A program made the translations under genes and the position numbers. From PFJX01 sp964542455 (GTDB taxonomy: Bacteria; Pseudomonadota; Gammaproteobacteria; Burkholderiales; Thiobacillaceae), in assembly GCA_964542455.1 (NCBI GenBank), contig CAZIUC010000020.1:7117-71116 (forward strand): 64,000 nt of DNA. The letters are read 5' to 3'. The notes under the pieces are model-generated. The model had not been told where the DNA came from, did no database searches, and worked only from the letters and a program-made list of their open reading frames with translations. The stretch's first letter is position 1, and each line of letters opens with the position of its first letter. This document shows, piece after piece, positions 27,744 to 35,738 of the stretch.

Positions 27744-27787
27744 TCAGGCGCCCCTATACAAACACGGGATCGGGAAGTGGGTTTGCT

Positions 27788-28577
27788 CCCCCCTTTTCCA
27801 AAGGGGGGTTGGGAGGGAATTTAGCAATGCGTTGTCCCGCTGCGACGCGTGTAGAAATTCCCCCTGCCCCCCTTTGAAAAAGGGGGGTGAGTGTCGCGCC
27901 GGCGTGGTGGCGGCTTGGGTTTTGCTCCCCCCTTTCCCAAAGGGGGGTTGGGGGGGATTTAGCAAGGCGTTGTCCCGCTGCGACGCGTGTAGAAATTCCC
28001 CCTGCCCCCCTTTGAAAAAGGGGGGTGAGTGTCGCGCCGGCGTGGTGGCGGCTTGGGTTTTGCTCCCCCCTTTCCCAAAGGGGGGTTGGGGGGGATTTAG
28101 CAAGGCGTTGTCCCGCTGCGACGCGTGTAGAAATTCCCCCTGCCCCCCTTTGAAAAAGGGGGGTGAGTGTCGCGCCGGCGTGGTGGCGGCTTGGGTTTTG
28201 CTCCCCCCTTTCCCAAAGGGGGGTTGGGGGGGATTTAGCAAGGCGTTGTCCCGCTGCGACGCGTGTAGAAATTCCCCCTGCCCCCCTTTGAAAAAGGGGG
28301 GTGAGTGTCGCGCCGGCGTGGTGGCGGCTTGGGTTTTGCTCCCCCCTTTCCCAAAGGGGGGTTGGGGGGGATTTAGCAAGGCGTTGTCCCGCTGCGACGC
28401 GTGTAGAAATTCCCCCTGCCCCCCTTTGAAAAAGGGGGGTGAGTGTCGCGCCGGCGTGGTGGCGGCTTGGGTTTTGCTCCCCCCTTTCCCAAAGGGGGGT
28501 TGGGGGGGATTTAGCAAGGCGTTGTCCCGCTGCGACGCGTGTAGAAATCCCCCCTGTCCCCCTTCGGAAATGGGGGG
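27788..28577. repeat. Tandem array of six G6/C6 double-hairpin elements, 138-bp period
   Basis: Six copies with unit starts at 27785, 27924, 28062, 28200, 28338 and 28476; the last five are spaced exactly 138 bp and look nearly identical. Each unit contains two CCCCCCTTT/AAAGGGGGG hairpins around a GGGGGGATTT...AAATCCCCCC inverted pair, plus a linker (GTGAGTGTCGCGCCGGCGTG). Because 138 is a multiple of three and the units lack stops in several frames, long open frames of about 300 codons appear on both strands; these are artefacts. The array fills the 873-bp gap between batA and the DUF4381 gene. Confidence 0.95.
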
Positions 28578-28615
28578 TGAGTGTCTCGCCGGCTTTAGCC
28601 TTCGCGGCGGCAAAT

Positions 28616-28987
28616 TCATTTGCTCCCATCCCCCGTCCGCAAAAAACCTTCCGCCTCCCGGCACAGCCGCGCCAGCACGGCGGCGGCATCAGGCGCCGGG
28701 CGGGCGAAACGCAGCCGCTCCAGTTGCAGGCGCCAGGGTTTGGGCGCCACGCGGCCCGCCATCAGGCGCGCCAACTCCGCCGCGCCGGCCTGGGCATCCG
28801 TCGCGAGTGCCAGACGACGCAGGGCGCGCAAGGGCGCGCGGCGGCGCCAGAACCGCCAGGCGATAAGAACCAACAAGACAACGGCGACGGCCAGCAGAAA
28901 AAGCGGCGCGTAATCGACCCGCGCGGCGGCGGCTGGCGGCGCGCTCGGTTCGACGATTTCGGCGAGATCCTTGTGTGGATCAGGCAT
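28616..28987 (-). CDS. DUF4381-like membrane protein of the Bat operon
   Basis: A 123-residue protein with one transmembrane helix at about residues 28-46 (PLFLLAVAVVLLVLIAWRFW), a basic stretch (RRRAPLRALRRLAL), and a helical cytoplasmic domain. Length, topology and position between a DUF58 gene and batA match the DUF4381 proteins of gammaproteobacterial and betaproteobacterial Bat clusters. It overlaps the DUF58 gene by 8 nt. Its role is unknown; it probably bridges the VWA proteins and MoxR. Confidence 0.75.
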   Translation of the reverse strand: MPDPHKDLAEIVEPSAPPAAAARVDYAPLFLLAVAVVLLVLIAWRFWRRRAPLRALRRLALATDAQAGAAELARLMAGRVAPKPWRLQLERLRFARPAPDAAAVLARLCREAEGFLRTGDGSK

Positions 28988-29945
28988 GGCGGGCGAGCAG
29001 GGGCATCAGGTCGTCCACTTCGGAACCGATGTCGATCAGCCGGATGCCGGCGCGGGCGAGGCGTTCGGCGCGCTGATCCAGTTGTTGCCGCAGGCGTTCA
29101 GCGTGGCCGGGCTGGCGGGTATCGAGCCAGCTCACGCCCTGCTTCGAAAAATCGTGGAAGCAGGCCAGGCCGAGGTCGGGCAAGACGCGTTCCGCCGGGT
29201 CGCTGATGCGCGCGGCGAACACGTCCAGGCGCTCGGCCAGGCGAGCCAGCAATGCTTCATGCGCGGCATCCAGCCAGGCGAAATCACTCACCAGGACGAG
29301 ACGCGCCCCGCGCGGCAGATTGGCGTCGAGCCAGGCCAGGCGATCGAGGTCGCGCGGGGGTTCAGTGGGGAGGGTTTGCGGCAGTGGCGGGCACGGCGCG
29401 GCGATGGCTTCGGCCAACGCCAGGGCACCGGCGCGGCCATGCAGGGGCGGTAGTTCGAGATCATGCCGATCCCACAGCGTGGCGCCGACGGCGGTGTTGT
29501 CCCGCGCGGCGGCGAAAGCCAGCAGGATGGCGACCCGCGCCGCCTGCGCGGCCTTGAGCCGGCGCCGGGTGCCGAAGCGCAGGCTGGCGCCGCGATCCAC
29601 CACCAGATGCAGCATGGGTTGGCGTTCCTCGCGATAGATTTTCAGGAACGGCCGGCCGCTGCGCGCGGTGGTGCGCCAGTCCATGTCGCGGATGTCGTCG
29701 CCGGCGGCATAAGGACGTGACTCCTCGTAATCCAGGCCACGCCCCAGCCAGGCCGAGGGCCAGTCGCCGGCATGGTGATCGTGGACTTCACGCTGGCCAT
29801 GCTGGTCGACCAAGAGCGCGGCTTGCACGGCGAGTTGGGCGATTTCATCGGCGTTGAGCAAGGGCGACACAGAGTGCGCCGCGCGCGCCATCGCGAGCAT
29901 GCCGCGCACCGCGCTCCCAACCCCGCCACGAAACGGCAAATTCAC
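28980..29945 (-). CDS. DUF58 domain protein of the Bat operon
   Basis: A 321-residue protein of the DUF58 (VWA-like) family, usually found next to MoxR ATPases. The signature SRPYAAGDDIRDMDWRTTARSGRPFLKIYREE is clear at about residues 75-110, followed by a Rossmann-like domain (LVLVSDFAWLDAAHEAL). A GTG start at 29945 overlaps the moxR stop by 4 nt (GTGA) and is in frame; an ATG about 14 codons further in is an alternative. The longer upstream frame is Arg/Pro-rich shadow of moxR. Confidence 0.82.
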   Translation of the reverse strand: MNLPFRGGVGSAVRGMLAMARAAHSVSPLLNADEIAQLAVQAALLVDQHGQREVHDHHAGDWPSAWLGRGLDYEESRPYAAGDDIRDMDWRTTARSGRPFLKIYREERQPMLHLVVDRGASLRFGTRRRLKAAQAARVAILLAFAAARDNTAVGATLWDRHDLELPPLHGRAGALALAEAIAAPCPPLPQTLPTEPPRDLDRLAWLDANLPRGARLVLVSDFAWLDAAHEALLARLAERLDVFAARISDPAERVLPDLGLACFHDFSKQGVSWLDTRQPGHAERLRQQLDQRAERLARAGIRLIDIGSEVDDLMPLLARHA

Positions 29946-30898
29946 GGCGCCGGCACCGCGTCCAGCAATGCGGCGATGAGCGCGTCGCGGTCGAGCTTTT
30001 TCAGGCGCGCTTCCAGGCTGAGGACGATGCGGTGGCGCAGGCAATCGGGGGCGATTTCGCGCACGTCGTCCGGGCTGACGTAGTCGCGCCCGCGCAGGTA
30101 GGCCAGCGCCGCCGCCGCGTGCGCCAGGGCCAGCGCGGCGCGCGGGCTGGCGCCGACGGCCACGCTGCCGGCCCATGCGGGGTCGAATTCGCCGGGGTTG
30201 CGAGTGGCGCGGGCGAGGCTGACCAGGTATTGCTCCACCTCCGCCGCGATGTGTATCCGGCGCACTTCCGCGCGCGCCGCCAGGACGGTGGCCACGTCCA
30301 CCACCGCTGTCGGCGCGGTCTCACCCCAATTGCGGGCACGGTCGCGACGCATGATCTCCAGTTCCTCGGAGGCGGCGGGGTAATCCAGCGACACATGCAA
30401 CAGGAAACGGTCGAGCTGCGCCTCCGGCAACGGGTAGGTGCCGGCCTGTTCCAGCGGGTTCTGGGTGGCCATCACCATGAACAGGTCGGGCAGCTTGCGG
30501 GTATGGTTGCCGACCGTGATCTGGCGTTCCTGCATGGCTTCCAGCAACGCAGACTGCACCTTGGCCGGGGCGCGGTTGATCTCGTCGGCGAGGATGATTT
30601 CGTGGAACAGCGGGCCTTCGGAAAACTGGAAACTGCCATCCTGCGGCCGGTAGATGTCGCTGCCGGTGAGGTCGCCCGGCAACAGGTCGGGCGTGAACTG
30701 GATGCGACGGAAGCCGGCCTGGATGCCCGCCGCCAGGGTTTTCACGGCGGTGGTCTTGGCCAGCCCGGGCAAGCCCTCCACCAGCACATGGCCGCCGGCG
30801 AGCAGGCCGATGACCAGGCGGTCGAGCAGTTTTTCCTGGCCGACGATAACGCCTTCCAGTGCCTGGCGCAGTTCGAGAATTCGGGCTTGATGGGGCAT
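29942..30898 (-). CDS. MoxR family AAA+ ATPase
   Basis: A 318-residue AAA+ ATPase of the MoxR family, thought to act as a chaperone that helps VWA proteins mature or engage metal. Walker A GLPGLAKTT, Walker B ILADEINRAP, sensor 1 MATQNP, arginine-finger region PEAQLDRFL, and sensor 2 VGASPRAAL are all present. ATG 30898 (MPHQARILEL) is preferred over an upstream ATG at 30955 that adds 19 residues. It is the first gene of the Bat operon: moxR, DUF58, DUF4381, array, batA, batB, TPR, batD. Confidence 0.92.
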   Translation of the reverse strand: MPHQARILELRQALEGVIVGQEKLLDRLVIGLLAGGHVLVEGLPGLAKTTAVKTLAAGIQAGFRRIQFTPDLLPGDLTGSDIYRPQDGSFQFSEGPLFHEIILADEINRAPAKVQSALLEAMQERQITVGNHTRKLPDLFMVMATQNPLEQAGTYPLPEAQLDRFLLHVSLDYPAASEELEIMRRDRARNWGETAPTAVVDVATVLAARAEVRRIHIAAEVEQYLVSLARATRNPGEFDPAWAGSVAVGASPRAALALAHAAAALAYLRGRDYVSPDDVREIAPDCLRHRIVLSLEARLKKLDRDALIAALLDAVPAP

Positions 30899-30997
30899 GT
30901 CGGCGGGCGGCTGGGTGGGAGCCGAGAAGGTATGCCCGCGCGGGGACGCGGGCAATGGTGAATTGGTGCCAGATTGCGCATTAGCCGAGGTAGACCT

Positions 30998-31013
30998 GTA
31001 GCGCCGGCGCTAC
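30998..31013. repeat. Collapsed REP-like element (GTAGCGCC/GGCGCTAC)
   Basis: A perfect 16-bp palindrome that equals the two ends of the GTAGCGC element joined without the centre. The left flank (ATTAGCCGAGGTAG) also matches the flank of the copy at 55593-55715. Confidence 0.7.
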
Positions 31014-31029
31014 ATATTTACCTTGGCTT

Positions 31030-31494
31030 TCAATGCCCGGCCGGTTTGCTGGCTCGACTATTGGCCTCGAAACCACCCTTGGCCTTCCAGCCCTCGTAGC
31101 CATCCTGCAAGACCTTCACGTTCTCGTAACCCAGCAGGCGCAGGGCGAAAACCGCCTGCGCGGACAGCGTGCCGGTGTTGCAGTAGATCAGCACCATGCG
31201 GTCCTTCGGCAGTTCGCCACGCCGCGCCACCGCCTGCCGCCATTCAATGTTGATCGCGCCGGGGATGTGGCCCTGGTCGAACTGCGCGGCATCGCGAGCA
31301 TCCACCACGAACACGTTCTTCCAGTCCTCGGCGGGGATCTGTTCCGGCCAGATCAGGCTGCTGCCGTATTCGGTGAAGTCCAGGTATTCCTCGATGGCTT
31401 TCACCACGGCCGGGTTATTGGCAACATCGGCCGCGGCGGGCGCGGCGAGGGGAATAGCAAGGGCGATGGCGAGCAGCAGGGGGCGCAGAGTCAT
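31030..31494 (-). CDS. Periplasmic rhodanese-domain protein
   Basis: A 154-residue exported single-domain rhodanese. The signal peptide (LLLAIALAIPLAAPAAA) is followed by a rhodanese fold with VVDARDAAQFDQGHIPGAINIEW and the active loop YCNTGTLSAQ, in which Cys would carry persulfide sulfur. It is probably a sulfurtransferase or sulfane-sulfur binder outside the cytoplasm. It is the last gene of the seven-gene operon led by the ArsR-rhodanese gene at 34956, 21 nt after the MFS gene. Confidence 0.88.
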   Translation of the reverse strand: MTLRPLLLAIALAIPLAAPAAADVANNPAVVKAIEEYLDFTEYGSSLIWPEQIPAEDWKNVFVVDARDAAQFDQGHIPGAINIEWRQAVARRGELPKDRMVLIYCNTGTLSAQAVFALRLLGYENVKVLQDGYEGWKAKGGFEANSRASKPAGH

Positions 31495-31515
31495 GGGAGA
31501 GTCCTTTCGTGAGGG

Positions 31516-32814
31516 TCAATCCGCCGCTGGATTCAACCGGGGCAGGGTTTCTTCGGAGAACAGGGCGACCAGCAGTCCGGAGACGAACATCGCGCCGCCC
31601 ACCAGCCAGAAGGTGATTTCCAGACTGCCGCTGACGGCGGCGGCGACACCCAGCACCAGGGCGCCGACGGCATAGCCGAAATCGCGCCAGAAGCGGTAGA
31701 TACCGATGGCGGAACCGCGCCAATCCGGGTGGGCGATGTCGGCCACCGACGCCGACAGGGTGGGGTAGAGCAGCGCCATGCCGAAGCCCGACAACGTTGC
31801 CGCCAGGGCCAGGCCGGTGGTCGAATCCAGCAACGGCATCACGGCCACACCGCCGCCGCACAGCCACATGCCGAGGACGATGGGTTTGAGGCGGCCGATG
31901 CGGTCGGACAGGCGGCCGGTGAAAAATTGTGAGACGCCCCAGGTGATGCCATAGGCGCCCACCAGCCAGCCGATCTCGGTCAATGGCACGCCGCGCTGGA
32001 ACAGCCAGACCGGGAAGATCACCCACATCCAGGCATCGACGAACTTCTCCACCAGGCCGGCCTGGCTGATGGCGGCCAGACGTTTATCGCGCCAGGACAT
32101 GAGGGTGAACATTTCCCAGGTGGAAGGCTTGGCGGAGACGTTCTTTGGATAACGAGGCCTCGGCCCGGTGGCTGTGGCGTGCTGCTTCGCTTCCAGGCGC
32201 GCCCAGGGCAGGGTTTCCTCGACCCACAAGAGGGTGGCGAGGCCGGCCGCGCCGACGGAAGCGAGGCCGAACCACAAGAGGCCGGCGCGCGCGCCCAGAT
32301 GCTCGGCCAGATAGGCGGTGATGATGCCCGCCACCGCCACGCCGACATAACCGGAGAACTCGTTGACGCCGATGGCGAAGCCACGCTGGTCGCCACGCGC
32401 CAGATCGAGCTTGGAGGTCTGGGTCATCGACCAAGTGAAACCCTGGTTGACGCCCAGCAACACCGTGGCGGCGACGATCCAGCCCCAGGACGGCGCGAAA
32501 TAGATCATCACGGGAATCGGCACGGCGGTCAGCCAACCCCAGAACAGCACTTTTTTCCGACCAAGCCGCTCAGACAATCGCCCGGCGACGAAGTTGAGCG
32601 AACCCTTCACCACCCCGAAAGCGACCACGAAGCTGGTGAGCAACAGGAAAGAGCCGCGCGGCACGCCGAACTCCGTCTCGGACAAAGCCGGCACGACGGT
32701 ACGCATCATGCCCAGCGTCAGGCCGACGAAGAACACCTGGATGACCTGGTGGGCGAATTGGGAAAAGTTATCGCGGATGCCGTGGGTAAGGTCGGATGCG
32801 GAGTTTGGGTTCAT
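31516..32814 (-). CDS. MFS transporter
   Basis: A 432-residue major facilitator with about 12 membrane segments. The loop motifs GRLSERLGRKK (between helices 2 and 3) and GRLSDRIGRLK (between 8 and 9) are both present. A longer cytoplasmic loop with basic residues (EAKQHATATGPRPRYPKN) splits the two halves. The substrate is unknown; position in a sulfane-sulfur operon suggests efflux or uptake of a sulfur compound, by inference. Its start overlaps the DUF3147 stop by 4 nt. Confidence 0.88.
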   Translation of the reverse strand: MNPNSASDLTHGIRDNFSQFAHQVIQVFFVGLTLGMMRTVVPALSETEFGVPRGSFLLLTSFVVAFGVVKGSLNFVAGRLSERLGRKKVLFWGWLTAVPIPVMIYFAPSWGWIVAATVLLGVNQGFTWSMTQTSKLDLARGDQRGFAIGVNEFSGYVGVAVAGIITAYLAEHLGARAGLLWFGLASVGAAGLATLLWVEETLPWARLEAKQHATATGPRPRYPKNVSAKPSTWEMFTLMSWRDKRLAAISQAGLVEKFVDAWMWVIFPVWLFQRGVPLTEIGWLVGAYGITWGVSQFFTGRLSDRIGRLKPIVLGMWLCGGGVAVMPLLDSTTGLALAATLSGFGMALLYPTLSASVADIAHPDWRGSAIGIYRFWRDFGYAVGALVLGVAAAVSGSLEITFWLVGGAMFVSGLLVALFSEETLPRLNPAAD

Positions 32815-33161
32815 AGCTGCACGCCCGCCTTGCGCAGGAGAGGAAGGAGCAAAAAGTAAAGCCCCACGGTGGTGGCGCAGGACGCGGCGAGACTGGGCCA
32901 GAATTGCCAGCTATGCCTGAGCAGAACGGCAAGCAGGACGAACAGCGCGAGCGAGGGGATGACCAGCCAGAACACCTGGATGGACAGATTGGCGATCTGC
33001 TCCGGCGGCACGGCCTCCACATGCAGCCAGATAAAAGCCAGAAGGGAAGTCAACGGCAGGGAGGCCAGAAGCGCGGCGAAGCCCGAATAGCGCTTGGCGA
33101 TTTCAGAAATGGCCGCGACCAGAAGCGCGGTGATGACCACCTTGAAAAATAAGTAGGTCAT
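32811..33161 (-). CDS. DUF3147 family small membrane protein
   Basis: A 116-residue protein with four membrane helices (VVITALLVAAISEIA; FAALLASLPLTSLLAFIW; VFWLVIPSLALFVLLAVLL; SLAASCATTVGLYFLLLPLL), matching the DUF3147 layout. Function unknown. It overlaps both neighbours by 4 nt, so it is translated as part of the operon between the CDF and MFS genes. Confidence 0.8.
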   Translation of the reverse strand: MTYLFFKVVITALLVAAISEIAKRYSGFAALLASLPLTSLLAFIWLHVEAVPPEQIANLSIQVFWLVIPSLALFVLLAVLLRHSWQFWPSLAASCATTVGLYFLLLPLLRKAGVQL

Positions 33162-33811
33162 GGCGGAAGTATCCGAAGAGGATCATGCGTGGGGTTGTGT
33201 ACAACTCGCGGCGCCTGCCGCGCCTCACTGGCGACCGCCCAGGCGGAATGCAGGAACAGGGCGCAGATGCCGGCGCCGACGATGAGGTCAGGCCACGGCG
33301 AAGCGGTTTGCCATACCGCGAGCGCGGCGAGCAGGACGGCGCTATTGGCGTACAGGTCGTTGCGTGAGCACAACCAGACCGAACGCATATTGATGTCCTC
33401 GCCGCGATGCCGCCACAACAGGGCGAAACAAGCGGTGTTGACCAGCAGGGCGAGGAATCCGACGCTGCCCATGGCTCCGTAGCCGGGTGTTTGAGGAAAC
33501 ATCAGCTTGTAGATCACCTCCCCGGCGACAAACAGCCCGAACAACGCCATCACGGCGGCCTTGGCCGTCGCCGCGCGCACCTTCCAGAGCAGGCCGCGCC
33601 CGACCACCCACAGGCTGAAGCCATAGACCAGTGCATCGCCCAGCATGTCCAACGAGTCGGCCAGAAGCGAGACTGATCCGGCCAGCAGGCCGGCCGTGAG
33701 TTCCACCACGAACATCACGGCGTTGAGCGCCAGGACGACACGCAAGGTGGAAGTCTGGCGGCCGTGCAATTGCTCCAGCGCACAGGACTTGTCGTTGCAG
33801 CAAGCGTCCAT
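33158..33811 (-). CDS. Cation diffusion facilitator family transporter
   Basis: A 217-residue CDF-type membrane protein. It starts MDACCNDKSCALEQLHGRQ, a cysteine-rich N terminus that could bind metal or sulfane sulfur, followed by SVSLLADSLDMLGDALVYGFSLWV with the Asp residues of the CDF metal site and SRNDLYANSAVLLAAL in the fifth helix region, where the usual His-xxx-Asp reads Asp-xxx-Asn. The protein is short for a CDF (usually about 300 residues) and lacks the cytoplasmic C-terminal domain. ATG 33811 lies 5 nt after the MBL stop. Substrate specificity is uncertain because of the altered site. Confidence 0.82.
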   Translation of the reverse strand: MDACCNDKSCALEQLHGRQTSTLRVVLALNAVMFVVELTAGLLAGSVSLLADSLDMLGDALVYGFSLWVVGRGLLWKVRAATAKAAVMALFGLFVAGEVIYKLMFPQTPGYGAMGSVGFLALLVNTACFALLWRHRGEDINMRSVWLCSRNDLYANSAVLLAALAVWQTASPWPDLIVGAGICALFLHSAWAVASEARQAPRVVHNPTHDPLRILPP

Positions 33812-33816
33812 GCGGC

Positions 33817-34563
33817 TTAGGCCTGGCCCAGATTGGCCCGCACCATCCGGTCCATCTCCGCCGGCCGCGGTGGAATTTCGCTGGTCAGCGCCGCCACGAA
33901 AGCCGCGCGGTCGAGCTTCAGCATCGGGCTCCAGCGCTTCTCGAAGCCGAGTGTCGAACCGGGTTTTCCTGAAATCCCGGCGCCGCAGACGCTGCCGGCG
34001 ACGTGGCCGGCATAGATTTCCATTTCGTTGGGTAGGGTCAGCAGCTTGGCATGCAGGCTGTCCCATATCTGCCCGGCCATTTCCGTTTCCCTGCCAGCCA
34101 GGTCGGGCCGCCCCACCGCGCCGACGAACAGGGTATCGCCGGTCAACACGAACCAGGGAGCGGCGACTTCCTCACCCATGCGGCGCTTGTCGGTCACCAG
34201 CAGGCAGATCGAATCCGGCGTATGGCCGGGGGTGTGCAGCACGTCGATATAGACGTTGCCCACGTCGATGCGTTGCCCATCCTTCAATGGCTCGAAGGAG
34301 AATTGCACCCGCCCGACGTTGGCCTCGTGCAGGCAATAGACGCCACCGCACTTCTCCGCCAGCACGCGGCCGCCCGAGTAATGGTCGGCATGCACATGGG
34401 TGTCGATGACATGGGTGATCTTCACGTCCTGCTTCGCGGCCTCGGCCAGGAACCAGTCCTCGTCGCCCAGCACCGGGTCGACAGCGACGGCGACATGGCA
34501 GGAACCGCAGCCGAACAGGTAGGAAAGCGTGGCCTCGCGGGTGGCCATTTGTCTAAAAAACAT
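33817..34563 (-). CDS. MBL-fold hydrolase, persulfide dioxygenase (ETHE1)-like
   Basis: A 248-residue metallo-beta-lactamase fold protein similar to ETHE1-type persulfide dioxygenases, which oxidise glutathione persulfide to sulfite. Metal motif THVHADHYSGG, the third ligand region TPGHTPDS, FVLTGDTLFVGAVGRPDLAG and YAGHVAGSVCG are visible. Compared with classical ETHE1 the C-terminal tail is longer. The neighbours (ArsR-rhodanese, DsrE-like) strongly favour a sulfur role. Glyoxalase II is an alternative family reading. It lies 13 nt downstream of the DsrE-like gene. Confidence 0.85.
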   Translation of the reverse strand: MFFRQMATREATLSYLFGCGSCHVAVAVDPVLGDEDWFLAEAAKQDVKITHVIDTHVHADHYSGGRVLAEKCGGVYCLHEANVGRVQFSFEPLKDGQRIDVGNVYIDVLHTPGHTPDSICLLVTDKRRMGEEVAAPWFVLTGDTLFVGAVGRPDLAGRETEMAGQIWDSLHAKLLTLPNEMEIYAGHVAGSVCGAGISGKPGSTLGFEKRWSPMLKLDRAAFVAALTSEIPPRPAEMDRMVRANLGQA

Positions 34564-34576
34564 GGTTGTCTCCTAA

Positions 34577-34930
34577 TCAAAAAACCAGAATTTTTTCGGC
34601 CCACTCGGACCATTCAGCCAGTTCTTCCAGCGTGCCGCGATGCGTACCCGGCACCAGTTCCGCTTCGGCCATGCCACGCGCATCCATGCAGGTGCCGCAC
34701 ACGCCCACTCTTCCCGGACCGACGCGCGCCACCTTGTTGATCATGATCTGCAAGTTGTAGAAGCCGGCCGGTACCTGCTGGCCGTTCTTGGCGGCAATGG
34801 CGGCGTCGCCCAGCAAGAACACGCGCACCTCGTTTTCCGGTTTGCGCGCCAGTGCGCCTGCCAGGCGCAGGCCGTTGTAGGTGCGCTCCTCGCCATAGGG
34901 CGCGCCATTGAGAATGAACAGGGCTTTCAT
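34577..34930 (-). CDS. DsrE family protein
   Basis: A 117-residue DsrE/DsrF-like protein. It begins MKALFILNGAPYGEERTYNGLRLA (the family's nucleotide-like fold start), continues VRVFLLGDAA, and contains GVCGTCMDARG with two Cys that could hold persulfide. Proteins of this family relay sulfane sulfur between carriers. GGGAG precedes the ATG at 34930; an upstream ATG at 35008 would overlap the ArsR gene and adds unrelated residues. It follows the ArsR-rhodanese gene by 25 nt. Confidence 0.88.
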   Translation of the reverse strand: MKALFILNGAPYGEERTYNGLRLAGALARKPENEVRVFLLGDAAIAAKNGQQVPAGFYNLQIMINKVARVGPGRVGVCGTCMDARGMAEAELVPGTHRGTLEELAEWSEWAEKILVF

Positions 34931-34955
34931 GAACTTCTCCCAAGAAACGACGTTT

Positions 34956-35627
34956 TCAACTGGCAGCCTCAACGGGCAACCCATAGGCCCGCCACTCGGC
35001 CACGCCATCCTCCAGGCGAATGGCGCTGAATCCTTCCTGTCGCAGTAGTTCCACCGCCTCCTTCGCCATCAGGCAGAACGGTCCGCGGCAGTAAGCCACC
35101 ACCGGTCTGTCGCGTGGCAGATCGGCCAGGCGTTTCTTCAGTTCTTCCAAAGGCATGGATTGCGCATAGGGCAGGTGGCCGGCCTGGAATTCAGCCGCCG
35201 GGCGCACGTCCAGCACCATCACCTCGCCGCGCCGGGCCTGGGCCAGCAATTCCTCGCGACTCAGGGGCGTCAGCTCATGAACGTGTTCAGCCAACTTGGC
35301 CAGCGCCGCGCGCAGTTCCAGTAAGCGGTCTTCCGCCAGGGAACGAATGGCCACCCAGAAATCCGCCACCGCCTCGCTGGTCAGCCGGTAATAGACGTTC
35401 TTGCCTTCCTTGCGCGCTTGCACCAGATGCGCCAGGCGCAACTCCTTCAAATGCGCGGAAGCCAGCTTGAGCGAGATTTCCGCTTCCGCCGCCAACCGTT
35501 CCACCGGCTTCTCGCCCTGGCACAACAACTCAATCAACTCCAGGCGCTTGGGGCTGCACACGGCTTTGCCGATACGCGCCACCTGGGTGTAGAGCACATC
35601 TTTGATTGGTCTTCCGGGGTTGCTCAT
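34956..35627 (-). CDS. ArsR-type HTH fused to rhodanese domain, paralog 1
   Basis: A 223-residue fusion regulator. Residues about 10-95 are an ArsR-family winged helix (SPKRLELIELLCQGEKPVERLA, LKLASAHLKELRLAHLVQARKEGKNVYYRL). Residues about 120-220 are a rhodanese domain (MVLDVRPAAEFQAGHLPYAQSM and active loop AYCRGPFCLM with two Cys). Such fusions are proposed to sense reactive sulfur species: sulfur loading of the rhodanese Cys would alter DNA binding. It heads a seven-gene minus-strand operon and diverges from its paralog at 35739. Confidence 0.9.
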   Translation of the reverse strand: MSNPGRPIKDVLYTQVARIGKAVCSPKRLELIELLCQGEKPVERLAAEAEISLKLASAHLKELRLAHLVQARKEGKNVYYRLTSEAVADFWVAIRSLAEDRLLELRAALAKLAEHVHELTPLSREELLAQARRGEVMVLDVRPAAEFQAGHLPYAQSMPLEELKKRLADLPRDRPVVAYCRGPFCLMAKEAVELLRQEGFSAIRLEDGVAEWRAYGLPVEAAS

Positions 35628-35639
35628 CTCTTAAGTCAT

Positions 35640-35663
35640 ACATTCCGACGATCGTTGGAGTGT
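35640..35663. promoter_or_regulatory. 24-bp imperfect palindrome between the two ArsR-rhodanese genes
   Basis: An inverted repeat centred on ACGATCGT (35648-35655), with outer half-sites ACATTCC (35640-35646) and GGAGTGT (35657-35663). Twenty of 24 positions are self-complementary, and the mismatches are transitions. It sits 12 nt upstream of the minus-strand ATG and about 75 nt upstream of the plus-strand ATG. ArsR-family dimers bind sites of this size, so it is a strong candidate operator for one or both regulators. Confidence 0.75.
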
Positions 35664-35738
35664 AGCTTGCGTCTTGTGAATATGGGTCAGTTTTTTTGCG
35701 GGCTGAAGGAGACAAGCGTTTCCGGGATAATCCGGGCC

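Noticed and set aside
27788..28577. CRISPR array
   Set aside because: The units are tandem 138-bp copies without variable spacers, and no cas genes are near.
27442..28866. Long open frames of 300-470 codons on both strands over the repeat array
   Set aside because: They are translations of the 138-bp G6/C6 units (repeated PPFxKGG-type peptides), which lack stops in several frames; no ribosome site or family is associated.
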